From Georgenia_B sunbinii (GTDB taxonomy: Bacteria; Actinomycetota; Actinomycetes; Actinomycetales; Actinomycetaceae), in NCBI RefSeq assembly GCF_036421855.1, contig NZ_JAZGOK010000002.1: a stretch of 64,000 nucleotides of DNA; one strand, given 5' to 3'. Below, piece by piece: positions 19,049-26,560 of this stretch; positions within the stretch are counted from its first letter, which is position 1; each line of letters begins with the position of its first letter. The notes under the pieces are model-generated. The model had not been told where the DNA came from, made no database searches, and saw only the letters and a program-made list of their open reading frames with translations. The position numbers and the translations under genes are program-made.

Positions 19049-19687
19049 ATGACCGAGACCATTGCCGGCATTCAGATCCCGGACAGCACCATGGCCGCGG
19101 CGGCCACCGAGCTCCTCGCGGACGTCGCCTCTCCGCTGGTCTTCCACCACTCCCGCCGAGTGTTCCTCTTCGGCTCGCTGCGCGGGCAGGAGCAGCAGCT
19201 GACCTACGACCCCGAGCTGCTGTACGTCGGCGCGATGTTCCACGACCTCGGCCTCACCGACAGGTACCGCCGCACCGACCAGCGTTTCGAGATCGACGCC
19301 GCCGACGAGGCACGCCGCTTCCTGCTCTCCCACGGCGTCAGCCCCGACAGCGCCGAGAACGTGTGGGCCGCGATCGCGCTGCACACCACCCCGGAGATCC
19401 CGCTGCACATGGCGCCGGAGATCGCACTCGTCACCCGTGGTGTCGAGCTCGACGTCCTCGGCATCGGCTACGACGCGATCACCGAGGACCAGCGTGCCGC
19501 CGTGGTGGCCGCGCACCCGCGCCCCGACTTCAAGAACCAGATCCTCGGGGCGTTCCACCAGGGCCTCAAGGACAGGCCGCACACGACGTTCGGCAACGTC
19601 AAGGCCGACGTCCTCGCGCACTTCGAGCCCGGTTTCGAGCGCACCAGCTTCGTCGACGTGATCCGAGGGTCCGCCTGGCCCGAGTGA
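19049..19687 (+). CDS. HD-domain hydrolase, cyanamide-hydratase-like
   Basis: A 212-residue cytoplasmic protein with the HD metal-binding pattern: HHSRRVFLFG (first His, about residue 33), AMFHDLGLT (His-Asp pair, about residue 66), and an ALHTTPEIP histidine around residue 115. The C-terminal part (DFKNQILGAFHQGLKDRPHTTFGNVKADVL) is typical of the group that includes fungal cyanamide hydratase. Substrate is unknown. ATG 19049 follows AGAGAGG by about 10 nt. It is divergent from the GlxA-type regulator, which probably controls it. Confidence 0.82.
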   Translation: MTETIAGIQIPDSTMAAAATELLADVASPLVFHHSRRVFLFGSLRGQEQQLTYDPELLYVGAMFHDLGLTDRYRRTDQRFEIDAADEARRFLLSHGVSPDSAENVWAAIALHTTPEIPLHMAPEIALVTRGVELDVLGIGYDAITEDQRAAVVAAHPRPDFKNQILGAFHQGLKDRPHTTFGNVKADVLAHFEPGFERTSFVDVIRGSAWPE

Positions 19688-19730
19688 CGCGCCGGGCAGC
19701 CGGCGGGGTCCGGTCGGTCTTCGGGGGCGG

Positions 19731-20624
19731 TCAGCCCGCGAGGTGCAGCTCGTCGACGACCCGCGCGACACGCGCCCGCGCGGCGGCGCCGAGGCCCTGG
19801 ACCGGACGGGGCAGCGAGTCGGCCGCGACCAAGCCGAGCTGCTCGAGGATCGCTGCGGTGACCCGGTAGCTGCCGTGCTCGGCGAACAGGGCCCACAACG
19901 GTTCCAGCCGAGCGGATTCTGCGCTGGCCGCCGCGTGGTCGCCCGAGCGGGCAGCGCGGCTGATCGTCAGAGCAGGCCCGGGCAGCGCGCCGCCGAGGAC
20001 GGAGTACCAGGCGTCGCAGCCGGCGTTCAGGCCGGTGGCTGCGAGGCTGTCACCCGACACACCCACGGTGACGGTTGCCGGGATGTGGTCCCGGATGGCC
20101 CGCACGCGCGCCGCCGCCGCGGCGGGCTCGGCGGGCACCCCGGGGATCTTGATCGACGCCACCTGCGGCAGTGCCGCGATCCGTGCGTAGAGGTCGTCGC
20201 TGAACGCCACGTGGGTGGTGCCGGGGTTGTCATAGACCACGAGCGGCACGGAGAGACCCGCCGTGACGTCCTCGAACAGTCCGAACACCTCGTCGTCGCC
20301 CAGGGCCTGATAGGTGACCGGTGCCAGCAGCACCGCGCTCGCGCCGGCCTGCTGCGCGTCCTCGGCGAGCGCCTGCACCTGGGAGGTACGCATCGCACCG
20401 ATCCCCACGATGACCGGCACCGAGCCGGCGTGCTGCACCGCGCTCCGAACGACGCGCCGTCGCTCCTCGCCATCGAGGTACATGTACGAGCCGGTCGACC
20501 CCAGCGCGGCGATCGAGTCGACTTCAGCAGCAGCCAGCCGGCCGATGAGGCGTGCGTAGGCCGCTTCGTCGAACGCGTCCTCGCGCAGCGGGGTGTGTGG
20601 GAAGGCGCTGAGACCGGTGAACAT
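19731..20624 (-). CDS. Dihydrodipicolinate synthase (DapA) family aldolase
   Basis: A 297-residue class I aldolase. It has the pyruvate-binding GSTGSYMYLDGEERRRV motif near residue 44, VYDNPGTTH containing the catalytic tyrosine, and ASIKIPG with the Schiff-base lysine around residue 160. The isolated position and sequence suggest a DapA-like lyase/hydratase of sugar or keto-acid breakdown rather than the housekeeping lysine-pathway DapA, but that is an inference. The ATG at 20624 has CTGGAG about 7 nt before it. An ATG five codons upstream lacks a ribosome site. Confidence 0.85.
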   Translation of the reverse strand: MFTGLSAFPHTPLREDAFDEAAYARLIGRLAAAEVDSIAALGSTGSYMYLDGEERRRVVRSAVQHAGSVPVIVGIGAMRTSQVQALAEDAQQAGASAVLLAPVTYQALGDDEVFGLFEDVTAGLSVPLVVYDNPGTTHVAFSDDLYARIAALPQVASIKIPGVPAEPAAAAARVRAIRDHIPATVTVGVSGDSLAATGLNAGCDAWYSVLGGALPGPALTISRAARSGDHAAASAESARLEPLWALFAEHGSYRVTAAILEQLGLVAADSLPRPVQGLGAAARARVARVVDELHLAG

Positions 20625-20910
20625 CGAGACTCCAGTCATCGGATCGGGAGGTGCACAGGCCGATAATCTCATCAGGACGACAATCCTTGCCGGCCCGGGT
20701 GCCGCGCTGGGCCTACAGCTCCTCGGGCTGTTCCTCCGTCGGCGGGGCACGATGAGAGAGGATCGCCGACACGGACAGGATGGCTTCCTCTTCAGGGCGA
20801 TAGCAGCCCGCAGCCGCAGCGCGCGCCCGGGAGCAACGGTCGACCGGCCCTCCCGGTCCGACGCCGCGGCCTATCGGAGCACCTTGACCATCCGGTTGGA
20901 CGACTAGCGC
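20625..20910. other. 286-nt region without a supported gene
   Basis: It lies between the start of the DapA-like gene and the end of the DUF932 gene, both minus strand. A plus-strand reading frame of about 100 codons crosses it, but it starts inside the dapA-like gene and shows no family resemblance or ribosome site. The local base composition is slightly less GC-rich near 20660-20780. Nothing else is seen. Confidence 0.5.
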
Positions 20911-21975
20911 TCAGCCCATATCCCGCACCCGGGTGAGCACCTCCCACGCCCTGCGGTCGAGGCTCTCGAACTCACCGGTCACCGCTCGGCGCATGTTGCG
21001 CTGCGGACGGGAGTCGCGGGTGGGTGGGCTCCAGTGGTGCTCGTAGGTGTTGACCGCCTGCAGCACCGCGTGCGCCGTCCCGGCCCACGGCGCGACCCGT
21101 CGGTCACTGACGTAGGCCTGGGCGAGGGCGGCGCGCTTGGCCTCCGCGTTGCGCAACGCCTGGGTCCCCAGCCGGTCGCCGTCGTCCCCCGTGCGTGGTA
21201 CCCAGGCGTCGAGGAACCGGTCCCACGTCCGCAGGTCGATGTCGATCCGGCACAGGGCGGCGATCTCCGCCGCGAAGTCCTCGGCCACGGTGTAGACGAT
21301 GCTCAGTGCCGAGCGGGCCGAGGCGAGCTTGGCCCGCGAGTGGCGCGAGTGCCGGATCCGCAGCTGCTGGCCGTCCTCCCGGAGAGCCGCCGCACGGGTG
21401 TTGTCGCACACGACGTCGGTGACCGTGCGCTTGTAGGTGGTCGAGAGTGATCCGTCGAGGGTGGTGGTGGCCAGCAGGTTCGGCCGGAACTCGACGCCCT
21501 CGGGCGTGGTGATCGACTCCGGGACGCTCACCTCCACCCACGCGGCGGCGCCGTCGCGCAGTACGCCGGCCGAGCTGATCGAGAGCGAGTCATCGAGGAT
21601 GTTCGCGACCGTCGCCAGCAGGTACTCGGTGTACTGGTGCGGCTCGTAGAAGTCGGTGAACACACCGAGGACGTGCCCGTTGTCGCTGCGGGTGATCGCC
21701 TGGCGGCCGGCGACGGCCTCCCACCGCATGGGCATGCCGTCGGCGCCGCGGTGGGTCATGGTGAGGATGTCCGCCGGCCGCTCCACGGCGATCGGCACCG
21801 ACACCGCCTGCCAGGCGAACAAGCGCCGTGCGACGTCGTCGGGCGGGATCGGGCCGGCATAGTGGTTCGGCTCCGCGCCCTGGTGCTCGGCTCGGTAGTG
21901 CCAGGCGGTGCCGCGGTACCGGGTGTTGCCGATGAGGATGTTGGTGTTGAGTGACTGCAGTGTCTCGGTCGTCAT
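20911..21975 (-). CDS. DUF932 / phage-plasmid-like protein (TIGR03299 type)
   Basis: A 354-residue protein of the DUF932 group, recognisable by the N-terminal pattern ending in the GNTRYRGTAWHY segment, the R.AITRSDNGHVLGVFTDFYEPHQY block near residue 115, and TTLDGSLSTTYKRTVTDVVCDNT around residue 190. Members are typically carried by actinophages, plasmids and integrative elements and are thought to act in DNA metabolism, without a proven function. The start is firm: AAGGAGG lies about 9 nt before the ATG. No integrase, replication gene or att-like repeat is nearby, so it may be a relic of a lost element. Confidence 0.75.
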   Translation of the reverse strand: MTTETLQSLNTNILIGNTRYRGTAWHYRAEHQGAEPNHYAGPIPPDDVARRLFAWQAVSVPIAVERPADILTMTHRGADGMPMRWEAVAGRQAITRSDNGHVLGVFTDFYEPHQYTEYLLATVANILDDSLSISSAGVLRDGAAAWVEVSVPESITTPEGVEFRPNLLATTTLDGSLSTTYKRTVTDVVCDNTRAAALREDGQQLRIRHSRHSRAKLASARSALSIVYTVAEDFAAEIAALCRIDIDLRTWDRFLDAWVPRTGDDGDRLGTQALRNAEAKRAALAQAYVSDRRVAPWAGTAHAVLQAVNTYEHHWSPPTRDSRPQRNMRRAVTGEFESLDRRAWEVLTRVRDMG

Positions 21976-22060
21976 TGGGATCGGCCTCCTTGACGACACC
22001 ACACCACCGACCACTGACATCCCCCGATGAGTTCACCGCCTCCGCTCGGTCCATCCCTGC

Positions 22061-22750
22061 ATGAGCACCTTCGTCCTCGTCCCCGGTGCCGGCGGCTCGA
22101 GCTGGCAGTGGCACCTCGTCGTCGCCCACCTCGAGGAGCGTGGCCACCGTGCCGTCGCTGTCGACCTGCCGGCCGGTGACGACTCCGCCGGCCTGGCCGA
22201 GTACTCCCGGGTGGTCCGCGCTGCCGTACCGGCCGATGACGACGTCGTCCTCGTGGCGCAGTCGATGGGCGGCCTGGTCGCACCGATCGTCTGCACGCAG
22301 GTCGCTGTCCGCCTGCTCATCATGCTCAACGCGATGATCCCGGCGCCCGGTGAGACAGGGGGCGAGTGGTGGGCTGCCACCGGGCAGTCGATCGCGATGG
22401 CCGACCACGCCAGGGAACTGGGGCTCGACCCTGCCGATCTCGAGGACCCCGCTGTGCTCTACGGTCACGACGTTCCGCCACAGCTCTTCGCCGAGGCCGA
22501 GCGACGGACGACGGACCAGTCCGGGACACCGTTCACCGAGCCGTGGCCGCTGCGGTCCTGGCCGGGCGTCCCGACCCGCGTGCTGGCAGCTCGGGAGGAC
22601 CGACTCTTCCCGATCAGCCTGCAGCGGCGGGTGGCCCACGAGCGTCTCGGCCTACCCGTCGACGTCATCGACGGCGGGCACCTCGCGCTCCTCAGCCGTC
22701 CCGCCGTGGTTGCCGACCGGCTGGACGCCTACTGGCGCGAGATCGCCTGA
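22061..22750 (+). CDS. Alpha/beta hydrolase
   Basis: A 229-residue soluble hydrolase. It starts with FVLVPGAGGSSWQWHLVVAHL (oxyanion-hole strand), has the nucleophile elbow VLVAQSMGGLVAP (serine near residue 70; Ala-x-Ser-x-Gly instead of the usual first glycine), a downstream AREDRLFP segment for the catalytic Asp, and DGGHLALLSRP for the histidine near residue 207. It resembles the salicylate-esterase/methylesterase-like branch, but the substrate is unknown. It is divergent from the DUF932 gene, with 85 nt between the two starts. Confidence 0.85.
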   Translation: MSTFVLVPGAGGSSWQWHLVVAHLEERGHRAVAVDLPAGDDSAGLAEYSRVVRAAVPADDDVVLVAQSMGGLVAPIVCTQVAVRLLIMLNAMIPAPGETGGEWWAATGQSIAMADHARELGLDPADLEDPAVLYGHDVPPQLFAEAERRTTDQSGTPFTEPWPLRSWPGVPTRVLAAREDRLFPISLQRRVAHERLGLPVDVIDGGHLALLSRPAVVADRLDAYWREIA

Positions 22751-22841
22751 CCGCGGGCACGGACCGTCGTGGTGCACCGGTGCGATTCACGGGAGCCGTC
22801 CCCCACTATCGGCTCCACGGTCGGCATGGCATGGTCAAGAC

Positions 22842-23600
22842 ATGGATGTCGAGAGCACTCACCGACCGGTCGAGCACGATGCCGTGCCGCCGTGGCTGGC
22901 ACTCCCCGAGGACTGGCCATCGGTCGACGACGTGCTGCTGGACGCGGCGATCGACCTCAGCCTCGCCGCGCTGAGCACGACGACGACGAACCCGGCGCAC
23001 CGGCGCTTGGCCCGGTACTACGACCGCGCCGGAACCAACGCCGCCTCTACGTTCCTCTCCCTGGAGCCGACGGAGTGGCGGAACGTCACGGCGACCGATC
23101 TCCTCGCGACCTCGCTGCTCGACGTCACCTTCACGCCGCATGACGTGCGCCGCCTCCTCGAGCCCGGCCCGGTACGCGACCGGATGACCACCGCGCTGTG
23201 TGAGCTGCCCGATGCCCTCCTGGCCACGGCAGACACCGACGCGCTGGTGGCGATGGGCGAGTTCTACCTCGCGGTGCTCGACGCGGTCAGCTCCTCCGAG
23301 GGGCAGCGGCCGGACCGCTGGGTCGTCGCCAGCAAGCTCTGCGCGCGCAAGCGTCCCGATCTCTACCCGATCCGTGACGCCGGGGTCCGGGAGCTGTTCG
23401 GCACGACTGATTACAACGACCACCGCGCGGACTGGCAGGTGTTCCGGCACGTCATCGCCCACCACGACGTCACCCACGCGATCGACACGGCCCGCCAGGC
23501 GACGCTGACCGAGACCGGAGGCAACCCGGTCGACACCAGTCGGTTGCGCCTGCTCGACGTCGCGCTGTTCACCTACCGCTCCACCTCTTCCGGAGGCTGA
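22842..23600 (+). CDS. DUF6308-like protein
   Basis: A 252-residue soluble protein without membrane segments. Conserved-looking blocks are RLARYYDRAGTNAASTFLSLEP (residues about 55-76), the VTATDLLATSLLDV segment, and RPDRWVVASKLCARKRPDLYPIRDAGVRELFG (residues about 160-190) followed by the DWQVFRH stretch. I recall this pattern from the uncharacterised family DUF6308 but cannot confirm it. Two ATGs (22842, 22846 out of frame) occur; 22842 is in frame and follows a GGTCAAG sequence. It is separated from the next gene by a tandem repeat. Confidence 0.6.
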   Translation: MDVESTHRPVEHDAVPPWLALPEDWPSVDDVLLDAAIDLSLAALSTTTTNPAHRRLARYYDRAGTNAASTFLSLEPTEWRNVTATDLLATSLLDVTFTPHDVRRLLEPGPVRDRMTTALCELPDALLATADTDALVAMGEFYLAVLDAVSSSEGQRPDRWVVASKLCARKRPDLYPIRDAGVRELFGTTDYNDHRADWQVFRHVIAHHDVTHAIDTARQATLTETGGNPVDTSRLRLLDVALFTYRSTSSGG

Positions 23601-23605
23601 GGCCC

Positions 23606-23695
23606 GCGGACAATCCCGCTCTCGCCGACAAGTCGGCTCTCGCGGACAATCCCGCTGTCGCGGACAAGTCGACTCTCGCGGACAAGTCGGCTCTC
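23606..23695. repeat. 18-bp tandem repeat, five copies
   Basis: Units of 18 nt of the form GCGGACAAgtcgGCTCTC are repeated five times without gaps; units 1 and 3 carry AATCCC in place of AAGTCG. The array begins 5 nt after the DUF6308-like stop and ends 16 nt before the stop of the converging small membrane gene, so it separates two 3' ends. Confidence 0.85.
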
Positions 23696-23711
23696 GCGGG
23701 TGGGGGTGGGG

Positions 23712-24014
23712 TTAGGGGTTGAAGAAGAGGGCGGCGGTGGTGAGGACGGCGACGGCGCCGAGCCCCCAGACCTCGCGGGAACGGGCGCGGCCCGGTCGCG
23801 CCGCGCCAAACCCGGTTGCCAGCGCCAGGCTCACCGGGATGAGCCACCAGCCGAGGACGCCGTACTCCTCCCACGGCCAGTGGGAGACCTCACCGATCCG
23901 CTGCAGCTGAGGCAGCAGCGCCAGGACGATGACGACCGGGACCGGGACCGCGAACACCACCATCAGCCAGGTCAGGATCCGGGGTCGGGCACTGCTGCCG
24001 ACGACCAACGACAT
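23712..24014 (-). CDS. Small three-helix membrane protein
   Basis: A 100-residue protein with three hydrophobic segments (about residues 13-34, 46-65 and 79-97) and a basic loop (RPGRARSRE). No family is recognised. The ATG is supported by GGTGGAG about 5 nt upstream. It is encoded on the strand opposite to the secretion locus and shares the 248-nt promoter region with it, so co-regulation is possible but unproven. Confidence 0.6.
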   Translation of the reverse strand: MSLVVGSSARPRILTWLMVVFAVPVPVVIVLALLPQLQRIGEVSHWPWEEYGVLGWWLIPVSLALATGFGAARPGRARSREVWGLGAVAVLTTAALFFNP

Positions 24015-24052
24015 GTCTCCACCGGGTGCAGCCACGAGCGAGCCCTTCGTGT

Positions 24053-24077
24053 TCGCGCAACGTCCATCGTTGCCGCG
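24053..24077. promoter_or_regulatory. Inverted repeat upstream of the T7SS locus
   Basis: CGCGCAACG pairs with CGTTGC-C-GCG(C) around a TCCAT spacer; the core arms GCAACG (24057-24062) and CGTTGC (24068-24073) are exact. It lies between the small membrane gene and the first gene of the secretion locus and could bind a regulator. No target protein can be named. Confidence 0.35.
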
Positions 24078-24262
24078 CACCCCCCGTGTCTCGGACCCTA
24101 CCTCGGTCCGCAGGCACGAAGCGCCGTTCCAGCCGCGCCACCGAGTGGCCCGATTTCCACCGGAGCGACCCTCGTGTGCCACTATCGTCCCGACACGGGC
24201 GCGGGGGTGGTCACCTCGTTGCGCCCGCGGCCACGTCGTCGAGGGAAGGTCAGGACAAGTCC

Positions 24263-25261
24263 ATGACGGTCGCTCCCGCGATCTCGTGCGGGGTGTGTGC
24301 GACGCCGGTGAGTACGTCCGCCGAGCGTTGCCCCTCGTGCGGTGCGGCCACCTCGACGGCCCCTGCCACGGCGCCCAGCTCACTGCCCACCCTGCTCGCC
24401 GGCTGCCGGCGTGCCGGCGCGATGCCACGGGCGCTGGCAGTCGGCGTCGACGTCGTCCTCGCGCTGGGGCTGGCGCTGACGGCCATCCTCGGGCCGGAGC
24501 GGCTCGCGACGGCCGCCTGGGTAGCAACGGCGCTCTACGTCTTGCTCACGCTCATCGCGGTGGCTGTCGCCGGGCGGACGATCGGCGGACTGCTCGCCGG
24601 AATCCGTACCGTCGACCTCTTCACCGGCCTGCCCCTCGGGCTCGGCCGCGTCGTCATCGTCTGGCGGGCCGACGGCATCACCCTCGACGTCCGACGCGGG
24701 CGCGACCCCGCTCGCACGGTGAGCCACGCGCGCCCCGTGCCGCCGCGGCCCGCGCCCGCCGCGACCGGCGCCGGAAGCTGGGGTCCCGCACCGGCCCAGC
24801 CCGCGCCGCCTCACGCCCTTCGCCCCCCGGTGAGTGCCGCTCCGGCGCCCGGAGCCCAGCCGACGATGCGCCCCGAGCCGCCCGTCCCGGCTCCGGCACC
24901 TCCGGCGCAGCCCGTCGCCATGGTGGTCACCACCGCCGACGGCGGGCGTTTCACCACCACCGGCACCGCCCTGCTCGGACGCAACCCCCAGCCGCGCGAC
25001 GCCGAGCACGTCGATGCCCTCGTCCCGGTCAACGACCTCCAGCGCACCGTGTCCAAGACCCACGCCACCCTCCGGTGGGACGGCCGGACGCTGTGGGTCA
25101 CCGACCGGGGATCGACCAACGGCACCGCCGTCACCGACCCGGCCGGCACGTGGCGGCGCCTCACGCCACGGGTCGAGCTCCCGCTCGAGCCTGGCTCGAC
25201 GGTCCACCTCGGCGACCAGCCGGTGACTGTCACCACCACCGCAGAAGGAGACCCCCGATGA
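24263..25261 (+). CDS. Zinc-ribbon/RDD/FHA-domain protein of the T7SS locus
   Basis: A 332-residue protein that combines three modules. Residues about 9-27 hold CGVC...CPSCG, a zinc-ribbon-like pair. Residues about 45-140 resemble an RDD membrane domain (RALAVGVDVVLA, two helices, then GRTIGGLLAGIRTVD). After a Pro/Ala-rich linker, residues about 215-325 form an FHA domain with GRNPQPR, VSKTHATL and DRGSTNGTAV, the phosphothreonine-binding signature. FHA proteins occur in many T7SS loci and read Ser/Thr kinase signals. The ATG overlaps no upstream gene and the stop overlaps the next start (ATGA), so this is the first gene of the operon. Confidence 0.8.
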   Translation: MTVAPAISCGVCATPVSTSAERCPSCGAATSTAPATAPSSLPTLLAGCRRAGAMPRALAVGVDVVLALGLALTAILGPERLATAAWVATALYVLLTLIAVAVAGRTIGGLLAGIRTVDLFTGLPLGLGRVVIVWRADGITLDVRRGRDPARTVSHARPVPPRPAPAATGAGSWGPAPAQPAPPHALRPPVSAAPAPGAQPTMRPEPPVPAPAPPAQPVAMVVTTADGGRFTTTGTALLGRNPQPRDAEHVDALVPVNDLQRTVSKTHATLRWDGRTLWVTDRGSTNGTAVTDPAGTWRRLTPRVELPLEPGSTVHLGDQPVTVTTTAEGDPR

Positions 25262-26325
25262 GCGTTCGCCACCCGGCCCTGGATGGCCGCGCGGGCGCCG
25301 CGCTCGTCACCGAGACACGCGCGGAAGTCGCCTACCTCAGCGAGTCGCGCGCCAGCCTGCTGGTGCAGGCGGCGGCCGAGGGACGCCGGGTCATCCTCGT
25401 CAGCGACGAGGTCACCAGGCTGACCTACCCGCTGCAGCAGCTGCTCCAGGATGTCCACGGCGGCTGGGTGGTCCGCGGCACCGACGGCACGCTGCGCAAC
25501 GGCCTCAACGGCCGGCGGCTCGCCACCATCGCGGAGGTCCTCGACGCGACGCCGTTGCAGACGCAGGACGACGTCGCGGTCCGGTACCTGCGGCCCGGCC
25601 CCGGCTCGTCCGAGGCGGTCCAGCTCGTCATCTCCCAGTCGGTGCGCCACAAGGCGGTCGACACCACGCTGCTCGGCGGCACCGTCGAGATCCTTGCCAC
25701 CGAGCTCGCCGGCGCCGTCCCGACCGGCTGGGGCCCGTTCGAGCCCGCGCTGCGCCGCTGGGACCGCACCGCCCTCACCGAGCTGGCACGCTCACGGATG
25801 CCCAGGGAGTCCACGCTGGTCGTCGCCGGCGAGACCGACCGGCCGCTCAGCGCCACCATCCAGGTCCTCCGAACCTCTGACGGCCTCGAGGAGACCACCC
25901 AGCTCATGCTCCCGGTCGGTGCGCCGGGCAGCGACACCACCCGCCGCGCGCTGGAGGCCCTCCCCGGGGCGTTCGCCTCGCTGGCAGCCCACCACATGCC
26001 CCAGTTCGGACTGGTGCTGGCGCGCACCGGGCGCCGCGACCTCACCCTCGACTCGACGCTCGCTGCGCCGCCGACGGTGGCCGGCATGCTCATCGGCCCG
26101 CCCGGGGTGCGCCAGCTCGGCCTCGACGTCCCGGCGCTGGCCGAACGGTTCGACGCGCGCGTCGTCGGACGCCCCCGCATCCCCGGGCTGTACTTCCCGC
26201 TCGGCGGGCTCACCGACCCGGGCTGGGAGCGGCTGGACGCCGTCGTCGACCACCTCGGCAGGGAACGCGTCCAGAGCATCGTCGACCTCGCGGGCACCTG
26301 GTTGGAGAGCAGCCGTGGCCGCTGA
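25258..26325 (+). CDS. T7SS-locus protein, DUF6177-like
   Basis: A 355-residue soluble protein without signal peptide or membrane segments. It has an N-terminal domain (TETRAEVAYLSESRASLLVQAAAEGRRVILVSDEVTRLTYPLQQLL) and a longer C-terminal domain ending in FPLGGLTDPGWERLDAVVDHLG. I associate it with DUF6177, a family found beside actinobacterial eccC/eccD genes; this is from memory and unchecked. By position it could be a cytoplasmic chaperone or adaptor, comparable in place though not in visible sequence to EspG. It overlaps both neighbours (ATGA upstream, 11 nt downstream). Confidence 0.6.
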   Translation: MSVRHPALDGRAGAALVTETRAEVAYLSESRASLLVQAAAEGRRVILVSDEVTRLTYPLQQLLQDVHGGWVVRGTDGTLRNGLNGRRLATIAEVLDATPLQTQDDVAVRYLRPGPGSSEAVQLVISQSVRHKAVDTTLLGGTVEILATELAGAVPTGWGPFEPALRRWDRTALTELARSRMPRESTLVVAGETDRPLSATIQVLRTSDGLEETTQLMLPVGAPGSDTTRRALEALPGAFASLAAHHMPQFGLVLARTGRRDLTLDSTLAAPPTVAGMLIGPPGVRQLGLDVPALAERFDARVVGRPRIPGLYFPLGGLTDPGWERLDAVVDHLGRERVQSIVDLAGTWLESSRGR

Positions 26326-26560
26326 CTCCGACGCCCTTATCCTCGAGTCCGCCCGGGTCCACCGGCAGCGGCTGCGTGGCGCCTTCCTCCACGGCGAGCT
26401 CGTCGACCGGCGCCCCACCAAGGACAACGTCCGCCGGTTCGTCGGCAGCGTCGTCTTCGCCGCGCTCGCCTGCGCCGGGTGCGCGGGGTGGTCCTTCATC
26501 CAGGCGAACACCGGTGACCAGGCGGCGACCGCGCACCAGACCGAGATGGATGCCAGATGA
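26315..26560 (+). CDS. Single-pass membrane stub resembling the EccB N-terminus
   Basis: An 81-residue protein starting at GTG 26315, inside the end of the previous gene. It has a basic amphipathic N-terminus, RGAFLHGELVDRRPTKDNVRRF, then one transmembrane helix, VGSVVFAALACAGCAGWSFI, and a short polar tail. The order (basic helix, HALVRRD-like segment, linker, helix with AGC) follows the first about 80 residues of EccB, whose large periplasmic domain is absent. EccB occupies the inner-membrane T7SS complex with EccC and EccD. Relationship to EccB is an inference from pattern and locus. Confidence 0.6.
   Translation: MAADSDALILESARVHRQRLRGAFLHGELVDRRPTKDNVRRFVGSVVFAALACAGCAGWSFIQANTGDQAATAHQTEMDAR

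Noticed and set aside
20593..20907. Plus-strand 104-codon frame upstream of the DapA-like gene
   Set aside because: No ribosome site, overlaps the dapA-like 5' end, no family resemblance.
23569..23874. Minus-strand frames of 78 and 101 codons across the 18-bp tandem repeat
   Set aside because: Their repetitive products come from the tandem repeat; they overlap the small membrane gene in another frame and lack a ribosome site.
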